Shown piece after piece: positions 6,765 to 14,600 of a stretch of 34,794 bases of DNA (position 1 is its first letter; each line of letters opens with the position of its first letter). The DNA is from Streptomyces chilikensis. GTDB taxonomy: Bacteria; Actinomycetota; Actinomycetes; Streptomycetales; Streptomycetaceae. Made by a program: the position numbers and the translations under genes. The stretch covers positions 3,521,736 to 3,556,529 of the forward strand of contig NZ_LWCC02000005.1 of the NCBI RefSeq assembly GCF_001642695.1. Direction: 5' to 3'. Under the pieces are notes generated by a model that saw only the letters and a program-made list of their open reading frames with translations, made no database searches and was not told where the DNA came from.

Positions 6765-9700
6765 ATGTCCTGGCTGTCAAAATTCAGCCTCGCGCAGCGG
6801 GCCCTGATAGGTCTGATGTCGCTCATCGCGCTGGTCTTCGGAGTCATCGCGATCCCGCAGCTCAAGCAGCAGCTGCTCCCCTCCATCGAACTGCCCATGG
6901 TCTCGGTGATCGCGCCGTACCAGGGCGCGTCGCCGGACGTGGTGGAGAAGCAGGTCGTCGAGCCCCTGGAGAACGGCATCAAGGCCGTCGACGGGGTGGA
7001 GAGCCTGACCTCCACGGCGAGCGAGGGCAACGCCGTGATCATGGCCTCCTTCGACTACGGCCCGGACACCAAGCAGCTGGTCGCCGACATCCAGCAGGCG
7101 ATCAACCGGTCGCGGAACCTGCTCCCCGAGGGCGTCGACCCGCAGGTGATCGCCGGCTCGTCCGACGACATCCCGGCCGTCGTCCTCTCCGTCACCGCCG
7201 ACATGGACCAGCAGGCGCTGGCCGACCGCCTCGACACCGCGGTCGTCCCCGAGCTGGAGAAGATCGACGGCGTCGGCCAGGCCGCGGTCAACGGCGTGCG
7301 CGAGATGCAGGTCACCGTCACCCCGGACGACGCCAAGCTGGCGCGCGCCGGGCTGACCGCCGCCTCGCTGACGCAGGCGCTCCAGGCGGGCGGCGCCACG
7401 GTGCCGGCGGGCGCCTTCGACGAGGACGGCACCAGCCGCACCGTCCAGGTCGGCGGCGGCTACACCTCGCTCGACCAGATCAAGGACCTGCGCGTCGCCG
7501 GTGAGGGCGGCGGCAAGGCGGTCAAGCTCTCGTCCGTCGCCAAGGTCGCCGAGAAGCCGGCCGCGGCCACCTCCATCACCCGGACCAACGGCGAGCCCAG
7601 CCTCTCCGTCGTCGTCACCATGGACCGCGACGGCAGCGCCGTCACCATCTCCGAGGCCGTCCAGGACAAGCTCCCCGAGCTGCGCGCCGCCGTCGGTCAG
7701 GGCGCCGTGGTCACCGTCGTCACCGACCAGGGCCCGGCCGTCGCCGACGCGATCTCCGGCCTCACCACCGAGGGGGCGCTGGGTCTCGCCTTCGCCGTCG
7801 TGGTGATCCTGGTCTTCCTGACCTCGATCCGCTCCACGCTGGTCACCGCGGTCTCCATCCCGCTCTCGGTGGTCCTCACCCTGATCGTGCTGTGGACCCG
7901 CGACACCTCGCTCAACATGCTCACGCTCGGCGGCCTGACCATCGCCATCGGGCGCGTGGTCGACGACTCGATCGTGGTGCTGGAGAACATCAAGCGGCAC
8001 CTCGGCTACGGCACCGAGCGCAAGGAGGCCATCCTCAAGGCCGTCCGCGAGGTGGCCGGCGCGATCACCTCCTCCACCCTGACCACCGTCGCGGTCTTCC
8101 TGCCGATCGGCCTGGTCGGCGGCATGGTGGGCGAGCTGTTCAGCGACTTCAGCCTCACCGTCACGATCGCCATGCTGGCCTCGCTGCTGGTGTCGCTGAC
8201 CGTCGTCCCGGTCCTGTCCTACTGGTTCCTGCGCGCCCCCAAGCACACCCCCGCGGACGCCGAGGAGGCCCGCCGCAAGGCCGAGGAGGCCGAGCGCCGC
8301 AGCAAGCTGCAGCGCCTGTACGTGCCCGTCCTGAGGTTCGCCACGCGCCGCCGCCTCACCAGCGTGCTGATCGCCGTCGTGGTGCTCGTCGGCACCCTCG
8401 GCATGACGCCGCTGCTCAAGACCAACTTCCTGGACCAGGGCGACCAGAACGTCATCGCCGTCAGCCAGGAACTGGAGCCCGGCACCAGCCTGGCCGCCAC
8501 CGACGAGGCCGCGACCAGGGTCGAGAAGCTGATCGAGGGCATCGACGGCGTCAAGGACCAGCAGGTCACCGTCGGCAGCTCCGGCTGGATGGCGGCCTTC
8601 GGCGGAGGCACCGGCAGCAACCAGGCCTCGTTCCAGGTCATGCTGGAGGAGGGCGCCTCGTACGACGGCGTCCAGAAGGACATCGAGAAGGGGCTCGCCG
8701 GCCTCGACGGCGTCGGCGACACCAGGATCGACACGTCCGGCGGCTTCGGCGGCACGGACCTCGCGGTGGTCGTCAAGGCCGCCGACCCCGAGGTGCTCGC
8801 CGACGCCACCGCCGACGTGACCAAGGCGGTCGAGGGCCTCGACGACGTCACCGACGTCACCAGCGACCTCGCGCAGTCCGTCCCGCGCATCCAGGTCCGC
8901 GCCAACGAGAAGGCCGCCGCGGCCGGGTTCGACGACCAGACCCTCGGCGCGGTCGTCGCCCAGTCGGTCCGCGGCACCACGGTCGGCAAGGCCACTCTGG
9001 ACAACGCCGAGCGCGACATCGTCATCCGGTCCGCCAAGCCCGCCGACACCGTCGCCGAGCTGAAGAACCTGCGGCTCGGCCCGGTCAAGCTGTCCCAGGT
9101 CGCCGACGTCGAACTGGTCGACGGCCCGGTCTCGCTGACCCGCATCGACGGCCAGCGCTCGGTCAACGTCACCGCCCGTCCGACCGGCGACAACACCGGC
9201 GCGGTCAGCGCGGAGCTCTTCACGGCCATCGACAAGCTGGACCTGCCCGAGGGCGCCACGGCCGAGATCGCCGGTGTCACCGAGCAGCAGGACGACGCCT
9301 TCGCCAACCTCTTCCTGGCCATGCTCGCCGCGATCGCCATCGTGTTCATGCTCCTGGTCGGCACCTTCCGGTCGCTCGCCCAGCCGCTGATCCTGCTGGT
9401 GTCCATCCCGTTCGCGGCGACCGGCGCGCTCGGCCTGCTGATCGCCACGGGCATCCCGATGGGCGTCCCGGCGATGATCGGCATGCTGATGCTGATCGGC
9501 ATCGTGGTCACCAACGCGATCGTGCTGATCGACCTGATCAACCAGTACCGCGATCAGGGCTACGGCATCGTCGACGCGGTGATCGAGGGCGGCCGGCACC
9601 GTCTGCGGCCCATCCTGATGACCGCGCTGGCGACCATCTTCGCGCTGATCCCGATGGCGCTGGGCATCACCGGCCACGGCGGCTTCATCGCCCAGCCGCT

Positions 9701-9902
9701 GGCGGTGGTGGTGATCGGCGGTCTGATCACCTCGACGCTGCTGACGCTGCTGCTGGTCCCGACGCTCTACGCGATGCTGGAGCTCCGCAAGGAGCGCCGC
9801 GCCGCCAGGCGCGCGGCGAAGCGGCGGGCGAAGTCCTCCGAGGGCGGGGACGGGGACGACACCCCCACCCCCACCGCGGAGCCCGAGCCCGCCCGGGCCT
9901 GA
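6765..9902 (+). CDS. RND-family efflux transporter permease (SwrC/AcrB-like)
   Basis: 1045-residue inner-membrane proton antiporter that would export lipophilic compounds or peptides. The architecture is RND: TM1 (about residues 14-32), a large extracytoplasmic loop with two PN/PC-type ferredoxin-like repeats, TM2-6, a second loop (from about residue 545), then TM8-12. The proton-relay pair D400-D401 lies in GRVVDDSIVVLENI, matching AcrB D407/D408. TM10-11 contain GIVVTNAIVLIDLINQYR. The ATG at 6765 gives the family-typical MSWLSKFSLAQRALIGL; a GTG 30 codons upstream is less likely. No membrane-fusion or outer-membrane partner is adjacent, as expected for a Gram-positive. The C-terminal tail is basic, then rich in T and P. 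It ends just before a bidirectional terminator. Confidence 0.94.
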   Translation: MSWLSKFSLAQRALIGLMSLIALVFGVIAIPQLKQQLLPSIELPMVSVIAPYQGASPDVVEKQVVEPLENGIKAVDGVESLTSTASEGNAVIMASFDYGPDTKQLVADIQQAINRSRNLLPEGVDPQVIAGSSDDIPAVVLSVTADMDQQALADRLDTAVVPELEKIDGVGQAAVNGVREMQVTVTPDDAKLARAGLTAASLTQALQAGGATVPAGAFDEDGTSRTVQVGGGYTSLDQIKDLRVAGEGGGKAVKLSSVAKVAEKPAAATSITRTNGEPSLSVVVTMDRDGSAVTISEAVQDKLPELRAAVGQGAVVTVVTDQGPAVADAISGLTTEGALGLAFAVVVILVFLTSIRSTLVTAVSIPLSVVLTLIVLWTRDTSLNMLTLGGLTIAIGRVVDDSIVVLENIKRHLGYGTERKEAILKAVREVAGAITSSTLTTVAVFLPIGLVGGMVGELFSDFSLTVTIAMLASLLVSLTVVPVLSYWFLRAPKHTPADAEEARRKAEEAERRSKLQRLYVPVLRFATRRRLTSVLIAVVVLVGTLGMTPLLKTNFLDQGDQNVIAVSQELEPGTSLAATDEAATRVEKLIEGIDGVKDQQVTVGSSGWMAAFGGGTGSNQASFQVMLEEGASYDGVQKDIEKGLAGLDGVGDTRIDTSGGFGGTDLAVVVKAADPEVLADATADVTKAVEGLDDVTDVTSDLAQSVPRIQVRANEKAAAAGFDDQTLGAVVAQSVRGTTVGKATLDNAERDIVIRSAKPADTVAELKNLRLGPVKLSQVADVELVDGPVSLTRIDGQRSVNVTARPTGDNTGAVSAELFTAIDKLDLPEGATAEIAGVTEQQDDAFANLFLAMLAAIAIVFMLLVGTFRSLAQPLILLVSIPFAATGALGLLIATGIPMGVPAMIGMLMLIGIVVTNAIVLIDLINQYRDQGYGIVDAVIEGGRHRLRPILMTALATIFALIPMALGITGHGGFIAQPLAVVVIGGLITSTLLTLLLVPTLYAMLELRKERRAARRAAKRRAKSSEGGDGDDTPTPTAEPEPARA

Positions 9903-9910
9903 CGCACGCG

Positions 9911-9946
9911 AAGGCCCCCGGCACCGACATCGGTGCCGGGGGCCTT
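9911..9946. terminator. Bidirectional terminator, 16-bp perfect stem
   Basis: AAGGCCCCCGGCACCG (9911-9926), loop ACAT, then its exact complement to 9946, followed by CCCC. It separates the RND gene (+) from the convergent kinase gene (-). The AA/TT ends give a short U-tract on either strand. Confidence 0.9.
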
Positions 9947-9978
9947 CCCCGTTCCCGCCGCCCTTCCGGGCGGTGGCG

Positions 9979-10953
9979 TCAGCCGAGGTGCTTGCGGACC
10001 TCGGCGGCGGCCTCCTCGCCGTAGGCCTCGGCGAAACGCTCCATGAAGTGCGCCCGGTGGAGCTGGTACTCCTGGGTGCCCACCGTCTCGATCACCAGCG
10101 TCGCCAGCATGCAGCCGACCTGCGCGGCGCGCTCCAGCGAGGCGCCCCAGGCCAGACCGGACAGGAAGCCGGCCCGGAAGGCGTCGCCGACACCGGTCGG
10201 GTCGGCCTTGCGGTTCTCCCGGGGGACGCCGACCTCGATCGGGGTCTCCCCGTGGCGCTCGACGCGCACGCCGCGCGAGCCGAGCGTGGTGACCCGGTGG
10301 CCGACCTTGGCCAGGATCTCCTCGTCGGACCAGCCGGTCTTGGACTCGATGAGCCCCTTCTCGTACTCGTTGGAGAAGAGGTAGGTGGCGCCGTCGAGCA
10401 GGATGCGGATCTCCTCGCCGTTCATCCGCGCGATCTGCTGCGAGAAGTCCGCGGCGAACGGGATGCCGCGGGAGCGGCACTCCTCGGTGTGGCGGAGCAT
10501 CGCCTCGGGGTCGTCGGCGCCGATCAGGACCAGGTCCAGCCCGCCCACCCGGTCGGCGACGGTCTTCAGCTCGATCAGGCGGGCCTCGCTCATCGCGCCC
10601 GTGTAGAAGGAGCCGATCTGGTTGTGGTCGGCGTCCGTGGTGCAGACGAACCGGGCGGTGTGCAGCGTCTCGGAGATGCGCACGGAGGCGGTGTCCACGC
10701 CGTGCCGGTCGAGCCAGGCGCGGTACTCGTCGAAGTCGGAGCCGGCCGCGCCGACCAGGACCGGGGCGGTGCCGAGCTGGCCCATCCCGAAGGCGATGTT
10801 GGCGCCGACGCCGCCGCGGCGGACGTCGAGCTGGTCGACCAGGAAGGAGAGCGAGACCGTGTGCAGCTGGTCCGCGACGAGCTGGTCGGCGAACCGGCCG
10901 GGGAAGGTCATGAGGTGGTCGGTGGCGATGGAGCCGGTGACTGCGATGCGCAC
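9979..10953 (-). CDS. PfkB-family carbohydrate/nucleoside kinase
   Basis: 324-residue ribokinase-fold cytosolic kinase. PfkB signature 1 lies in RRGGVGANIAFGMGQLG, and the catalytic/anion-hole signature 2 is DPTGVGDAFRAGFLSG, where the second D is the catalytic base. The N-terminus MRIAVTGSIATDHLMTFPGRF follows the family pattern. The start is the GTG at 10951-10953 with AGGAGAG upstream; the frame is open 38 codons further but without support. The substrate cannot be set from sequence: adenosine, ribose or another furanose are all possible, and adenosine-kinase-like is slightly favoured by overall similarity. It is convergent with the exporter gene and divergent from the membrane-anchored protein at 11129. 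Confidence 0.9.
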   Translation of the reverse strand: MRIAVTGSIATDHLMTFPGRFADQLVADQLHTVSLSFLVDQLDVRRGGVGANIAFGMGQLGTAPVLVGAAGSDFDEYRAWLDRHGVDTASVRISETLHTARFVCTTDADHNQIGSFYTGAMSEARLIELKTVADRVGGLDLVLIGADDPEAMLRHTEECRSRGIPFAADFSQQIARMNGEEIRILLDGATYLFSNEYEKGLIESKTGWSDEEILAKVGHRVTTLGSRGVRVERHGETPIEVGVPRENRKADPTGVGDAFRAGFLSGLAWGASLERAAQVGCMLATLVIETVGTQEYQLHRAHFMERFAEAYGEEAAAEVRKHLG

Positions 10954-10984
10954 GGGGGGTCTCTCCTGGACGACGGCTTGCTGA

Positions 10985-10999
10985 CCTACCGATGGTAGG
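10985..10999. promoter_or_regulatory. Small inverted repeat in a divergent promoter region
   Basis: CCTACC-GAT-GGTAGG (6-bp arms, 3-bp spacer) lies 32 bp before the kinase start and about 130 bp before the divergent gene. It could be an operator; no regulator is identified. Confidence 0.35.
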
Positions 11000-11128
11000 C
11001 GGCCCGGGCGCGCGGATCGCCCCGAGCACCGCTTCCGGGGGAACCGGATGCTCCCCGCGCACGTCACACCGGCGACTCCTGATGAGGGATGCGGCCCCGG
11101 AGGGCCTGTGAGGAGAAGGAGCGAAGAG

Positions 11129-12679
11129 GTGAAGGACGACGCTCAGCCGGCCGGCGGCCCGGACGACGGGACGACCACCGGGGCGGACCACCACGGCGGG
11201 ACCGCGGGCCGACGGGACCCCGCCCCCGGAGCAGGCACGGAAGCAGGCACGGAAGCGGGCACGGAAGCGGGCGGCGCCGCGGGACCGGGCGACGGGCCGG
11301 CTCCGGAGGCGGCCGGCGAGGAGCCCGCGCCGCCCGGACGGCGGTCCTCCCCGCCGCGCGGCCGGCTCGCCGTCGCCGCGGTGACCGCCGCCGTCCTGGC
11401 CGCGGCGGGCATGGGCGCCTACGCGGCCTCCTCCACGGACGGCCCGGCGGCCCGGACCGCCTCCGCGTCCGGTCCGGCGGACCCGGAACCCCTGGTGCTG
11501 GACGGCCACGGCGGCGTGCCCCAGGGCCTCACCTTCCGCGCCGCGGGACCGCTGCCCGACGCGCCGGACACCGCCCCCGTGTACCGGCCCGAGGGCGAGG
11601 TCCCCGCCGGGCGGGTGGCCGCGCTCGCCGGGTCGCTCGGGCTGGAGGGCGCACCACGCGCCGACGGCACGGTGTGGAAGGCGGGGGAGGAGCTGGCGGT
11701 GGACCGGAAGGCGCCCGCCTCCTGGACGCTCACCCGCCCGCACCCCGAGGGGGGGACCCCGGTCGACGAGGCCCGGGCCAGGGCCGCCGCCGCGCCGGTG
11801 CTGAAGGCCGTCGGCCAGGAGGACGCCCGGGTGGACGCGAGCGGCACCCTGGGCGCCGAACGGACCGTGAACGCCGACCCGGTGATCGGCGGCCTGCCCA
11901 CCCACGGCTGGACCACCGCCCTGCGGGTGGGCCCCGACGCCACGGTGACCTCGGGCGCCGGACAGCTCGCCGACCCGGTCCGCGGCGACTCCTACCCGCT
12001 GGTGGAGGCCCGGGAGGCGCTGAAGGACCTCGACCGGCTGAGCTCCGGCGTGGGCCGCGCCCCGGAACCCGGCTGCGCCAGCGCGGTGCCGCACGCCGAG
12101 GACGACGGAGGCCGCCCCTCCGGCGCCGTGCCGCCGGCCGACCCGTGCGCGCCCGAGCCGGTGAAGCGGCGGACCGCCACCGTCGAGGGCGCCACGCTCG
12201 GCCTCGCGGCGTTCCAGGTGGACGGCGCGCGGGCGCTGGTGCCGTCGTGGCTCTTCCAGGTCCGGCTCCCGAACGCCGTCGACGCGCTGACCGTGGCCCA
12301 CCCGGCCGTGGACCCGGCCCACGTCGTCACCCCGGAGGAGTCGCCGGCCGAGCGGCCCAACCCCCGCCCGACCGGACCGGACGACGGGATGGGCACCGAC
12401 CGGGCCCGGGTCACCGGCTACCGGGCCGAGGACGGCCGCCTCACCGTGGCCTTCGAGGCCGGCGTGTGCTCGGACTTCACGGTGCGGGCCGAGGAGCGCG
12501 GGGACCGGGTGGAGGTCGTCGTCGACGAGCGGAAGTGGCCCGACCGGGTCTGCATCATGATCGCCAAGATCCACCACCGGACCGTGGAGCTCGACGAGCC
12601 CCTCGGCGGCCGCACGGTGGTCGACTCCGCCGGGAAGCCCGTGCCCGAGGAGCGCGGGCCGCGCCCGTCGGCGCGCTGA
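11129..12679 (+). CDS. Membrane-anchored extracytoplasmic protein, function unknown
   Basis: 516 residues. The cytosolic N-terminus (1-75) is low-complexity (G, A, T, D, E, P) with a GTEA repeat. One membrane segment follows at about 80-100 (LAVAAVTAAVLAAAGMGAYAA), then a large exported domain of about 410 residues. That domain has four cysteines in two probable disulfide pairs, GCASAVPH/DPCAPEP and GVCSDFTV/RVCIMIAKI. No enzyme motif is recognised. Similar Streptomyces proteins are called only 'membrane protein'. The start is the GTG at 11129 with AGGAGAAGGAG upstream; an in-frame ATG at 11048 lacks a ribosome site. A strong terminator follows. I do not know the function. Confidence 0.8.
   Translation: MKDDAQPAGGPDDGTTTGADHHGGTAGRRDPAPGAGTEAGTEAGTEAGGAAGPGDGPAPEAAGEEPAPPGRRSSPPRGRLAVAAVTAAVLAAAGMGAYAASSTDGPAARTASASGPADPEPLVLDGHGGVPQGLTFRAAGPLPDAPDTAPVYRPEGEVPAGRVAALAGSLGLEGAPRADGTVWKAGEELAVDRKAPASWTLTRPHPEGGTPVDEARARAAAAPVLKAVGQEDARVDASGTLGAERTVNADPVIGGLPTHGWTTALRVGPDATVTSGAGQLADPVRGDSYPLVEAREALKDLDRLSSGVGRAPEPGCASAVPHAEDDGGRPSGAVPPADPCAPEPVKRRTATVEGATLGLAAFQVDGARALVPSWLFQVRLPNAVDALTVAHPAVDPAHVVTPEESPAERPNPRPTGPDDGMGTDRARVTGYRAEDGRLTVAFEAGVCSDFTVRAEERGDRVEVVVDERKWPDRVCIMIAKIHHRTVELDEPLGGRTVVDSAGKPVPEERGPRPSAR
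11231..11266 (+). repeat. Three 12-bp tandem repeats inside the coding region
   Basis: GCAGGCACGGAA occurs twice exactly and once with one change (GCGGGCACGGAA). The copies encode AGTEAGTEAGTEAG in the cytosolic N-terminal tail of the membrane-anchored protein. Whole-codon units mean copy changes keep the frame. Confidence 0.9.
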
Positions 12680-12692
12680 CGCCCGGCAACGC

Positions 12693-12733
12693 CCGAGGGC
12701 GGCGCCCCCCTGTACGGGGGGCGCCGCCCTCGG
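12693..12733. terminator. Bidirectional terminator, 18-bp perfect stem
   Basis: CCGAGGGCGGCGCCCCCC (12693-12710) pairs exactly with 12716-12733 over the loop TGTAC. It lies between the convergent membrane-anchored protein gene and the Fe-S insertion gene. Confidence 0.9.
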
Positions 12734-12755
12734 TGCGGAGCCGGTGTCGCGGACC

Positions 12756-13112
12756 CTAGTTGAACGAGTCGCCGCAGGCGCAGGAGCCCGTGGCGTTCGG
12801 GTTGTCGATCGTGAAGCCCTGCTTCTCGATGGTGTCGACGAAGTCGATCGAGGCGCCGCCCAGGTACGGGGCGCTCATGCGGTCGGTGACGACCTTGACG
12901 CCGTCGAAGTCCTTGACCACGTCGCCGTCGAGGGACCGCTCGTCGAAGAACAGCTGGTAACGCAGACCCGAGCAACCGCCGGGCTGGACGGCGACGCGCA
13001 GCGCCAGGTCGTCACGGCCTTCCTGGTCGAGCAGGGCCTTGACCTTGGCCGCGGCGGCGTCGGTCAGGATGATGCCGTCGGTGACGGTGGTCTTCTCGTC
13101 CGATACGGACAT
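12756..13112 (-). CDS. erpA: Iron-sulfur cluster insertion protein, HesB/IscA/ErpA family
   Basis: 118-residue A-type carrier that receives a nascent Fe-S cluster and passes it to apo-enzymes in the cytosol. The three ligand cysteines are present: C47 in PGGCSGLRY, and C111 and C113 in the C-terminal GSCACGDSFN. The length and SFN-type end match ErpA. The ATG at 13110-13112 is preceded by GGGAGAG 6 nt upstream. It is divergent from nadA, whose product needs a [4Fe-4S] cluster, so the two may be functionally linked. ErpA versus generic IscA cannot be settled here. Confidence 0.93.
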   Translation of the reverse strand: MSVSDEKTTVTDGIILTDAAAAKVKALLDQEGRDDLALRVAVQPGGCSGLRYQLFFDERSLDGDVVKDFDGVKVVTDRMSAPYLGGASIDFVDTIEKQGFTIDNPNATGSCACGDSFN

Positions 13113-13294
13113 CTACATCTCTCCCGGGTTGTACGGAGACTGCTTGCCGACGATTCAACCGGCCCGGCCGCGGATTCATTCCGCCCCGGCCCGGGCGAAC
13201 AGCCATCGCTCGTCCTCACTCATGCTCGCACACGCCCGCGACCCGCAACAGCGTCTCCCGGACGCACGGGCCCGACCGGGATTCACGTCACATC

Positions 13295-13347
13295 GACGCT
13301 ATCGGACGCCCGCAAAGTGACGGGCAGAGGTTATGATAGATAGCGTC
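13295..13347 (+). promoter_or_regulatory. nadA promoter flanked by a 9-bp inverted repeat
   Basis: GACGCTATC (13295-13303) and its exact reverse complement GATAGCGTC (13339-13347) are separated by 35 bp. Between them is a good -10, TATGAT (13332-13337). A further CGTC-ATTTA-GACG palindrome overlaps the right arm (13344-13356). This looks like a two-site operator around the nadA promoter; the regulator (NrtR/NdnR-type or other) is unknown. The divergent gap of about 300 bp (13113-13415) holds no other gene. Confidence 0.55.
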
Positions 13348-13415
13348 ATTTAGACGAAAAGGCGTGACCCGTCTCCCCGTCCGGGGAAACCCGCAGAACA
13401 GAAAGGGTGCGTGTA

Positions 13416-14600
13416 GTGACCACCGCCCAGCCCCAGGAGCTCGACGTCCAGCCGACGCCGCTCGCGTTGCTCCTCCTCGGCCGCGAGGCCGACCCGCGGA
13501 GCGAGCGGGGCGTCGAGTGCCCCGGCGACCTGCCGTCGCCGTCCGACCCGGACCTGGTGGAGCGCGCCCGCGCGGCCAAGGAGAGGCTCGGGGACAAGGT
13601 CTTCGTGCTCGGCCACCACTACCAGCGCGACGAGGTCATCCAGTTCGCGGACGTCACCGGCGACTCCTTCAAGCTCGCCCGCGACGCCGCGGCCCGCCCG
13701 GAGGCCGAGTACATCGTCTTCTGCGGCGTCCACTTCATGGCCGAGTCGGCCGACATCCTCACCTCGGACGACCAGAAGGTCGTCCTGCCCGACCTCGCCG
13801 CCGGCTGCTCCATGGCCGACATGGCGACGGCCGAGCAGGTCGCCGAGTGCTGGGACGTGCTGACCGAGGCGGGCGTGGCCGAACAGGTCGTCCCCGTCTC
13901 CTACATGAACTCCTCCGCCGACATCAAGGCCTTCACCGGCCGGCACGGCGGTCTGATCTGCACCTCCTCCAACGCGAAGAGGGCGCTGGAGTGGGCGTTC
14001 CGGCAGGGCGAGAAGGTGCTCTTCCTGCCCGACCAGCACCTGGGCCGCAACACCGCGGTGCGGGACATGGGCATGTCGCTGGAGGACTGCGTCGTCTACA
14101 ACCCGCACAAGCCGAACGGCGGGCTCACCGCCGAGGAGCTGCGGGCGGCGAAGATGATCCTGTGGCGCGGGCACTGCTCGGTGCACGGGCGGTTCAGCCT
14201 GGAGTCGGTGAACGACGTGCGGGAGCGGATCCCGGGCGTCAACGTGCTGGTGCACCCCGAGTGCCGCCACGAGGTGGTCGCCGCCGCGGACCACGTCGGC
14301 TCGACGGAGCACATCATCAAGACGCTGGAGGCCGCGCCGGCCGGGTCCAAGTGGGCCATCGGCACGGAGCTCAACCTGGTCCGGCGCCTGGCGAACCGTT
14401 TCGCCCCGGAGGGCAAGGAGGTCGTCTTCCTGGACCGGACGGTGTGCTTCTGCTCGACCATGAACCGGATCGACCTGCCGCACCTGGTGTGGGCGCTGGA
14501 GTCCCTGGCGGACGGCAAGCTGGTCAACCGGATCCAGGTCGACCGCGAGACGGAGACGTACGCGAAGCTGGCCCTCGAGCGCATGCTGGCCCTTCCGTAA
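13416..14600 (+). CDS. nadA: Quinolinate synthase NadA
   Basis: Condenses iminoaspartate with dihydroxyacetone phosphate to quinolinate, the first committed product of de novo NAD synthesis; a cytosolic [4Fe-4S] enzyme. The 394 residues show the three-fold repeated NadA architecture: VLGHHYQRDEVIQFAD, VFCGVHFMAESADIL, LPDLAAGCSMADM, LPDQHLGRNTA, HPECRHEV and FCSTMNRIDLPHL. The cluster cysteines are those in FCGVHF, HPEC and CFCS. The GTG at 13416 (MTTAQPQEL) fits family starts, with GAAAGGG upstream; a GTG three codons earlier is possible. nadB and nadC are not in the window. A convergent desulfurase-like frame overlaps its 3' half. Confidence 0.96.
   Translation: MTTAQPQELDVQPTPLALLLLGREADPRSERGVECPGDLPSPSDPDLVERARAAKERLGDKVFVLGHHYQRDEVIQFADVTGDSFKLARDAAARPEAEYIVFCGVHFMAESADILTSDDQKVVLPDLAAGCSMADMATAEQVAECWDVLTEAGVAEQVVPVSYMNSSADIKAFTGRHGGLICTSSNAKRALEWAFRQGEKVLFLPDQHLGRNTAVRDMGMSLEDCVVYNPHKPNGGLTAEELRAAKMILWRGHCSVHGRFSLESVNDVRERIPGVNVLVHPECRHEVVAAADHVGSTEHIIKTLEAAPAGSKWAIGTELNLVRRLANRFAPEGKEVVFLDRTVCFCSTMNRIDLPHLVWALESLADGKLVNRIQVDRETETYAKLALERMLALP

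Noticed and set aside
6777-9677. Very long open frame on the minus strand opposite the RND exporter gene
   Set aside because: It follows from high-GC codon bias in the real gene; the translation is Asp/Gly/Arg/Val-rich low complexity with no family match. The same applies to long antisense frames opposite ctaD (17091-18800), qcrB (23854-25599), the kinase/membrane-protein block (9767-12577) and the NYN gene.
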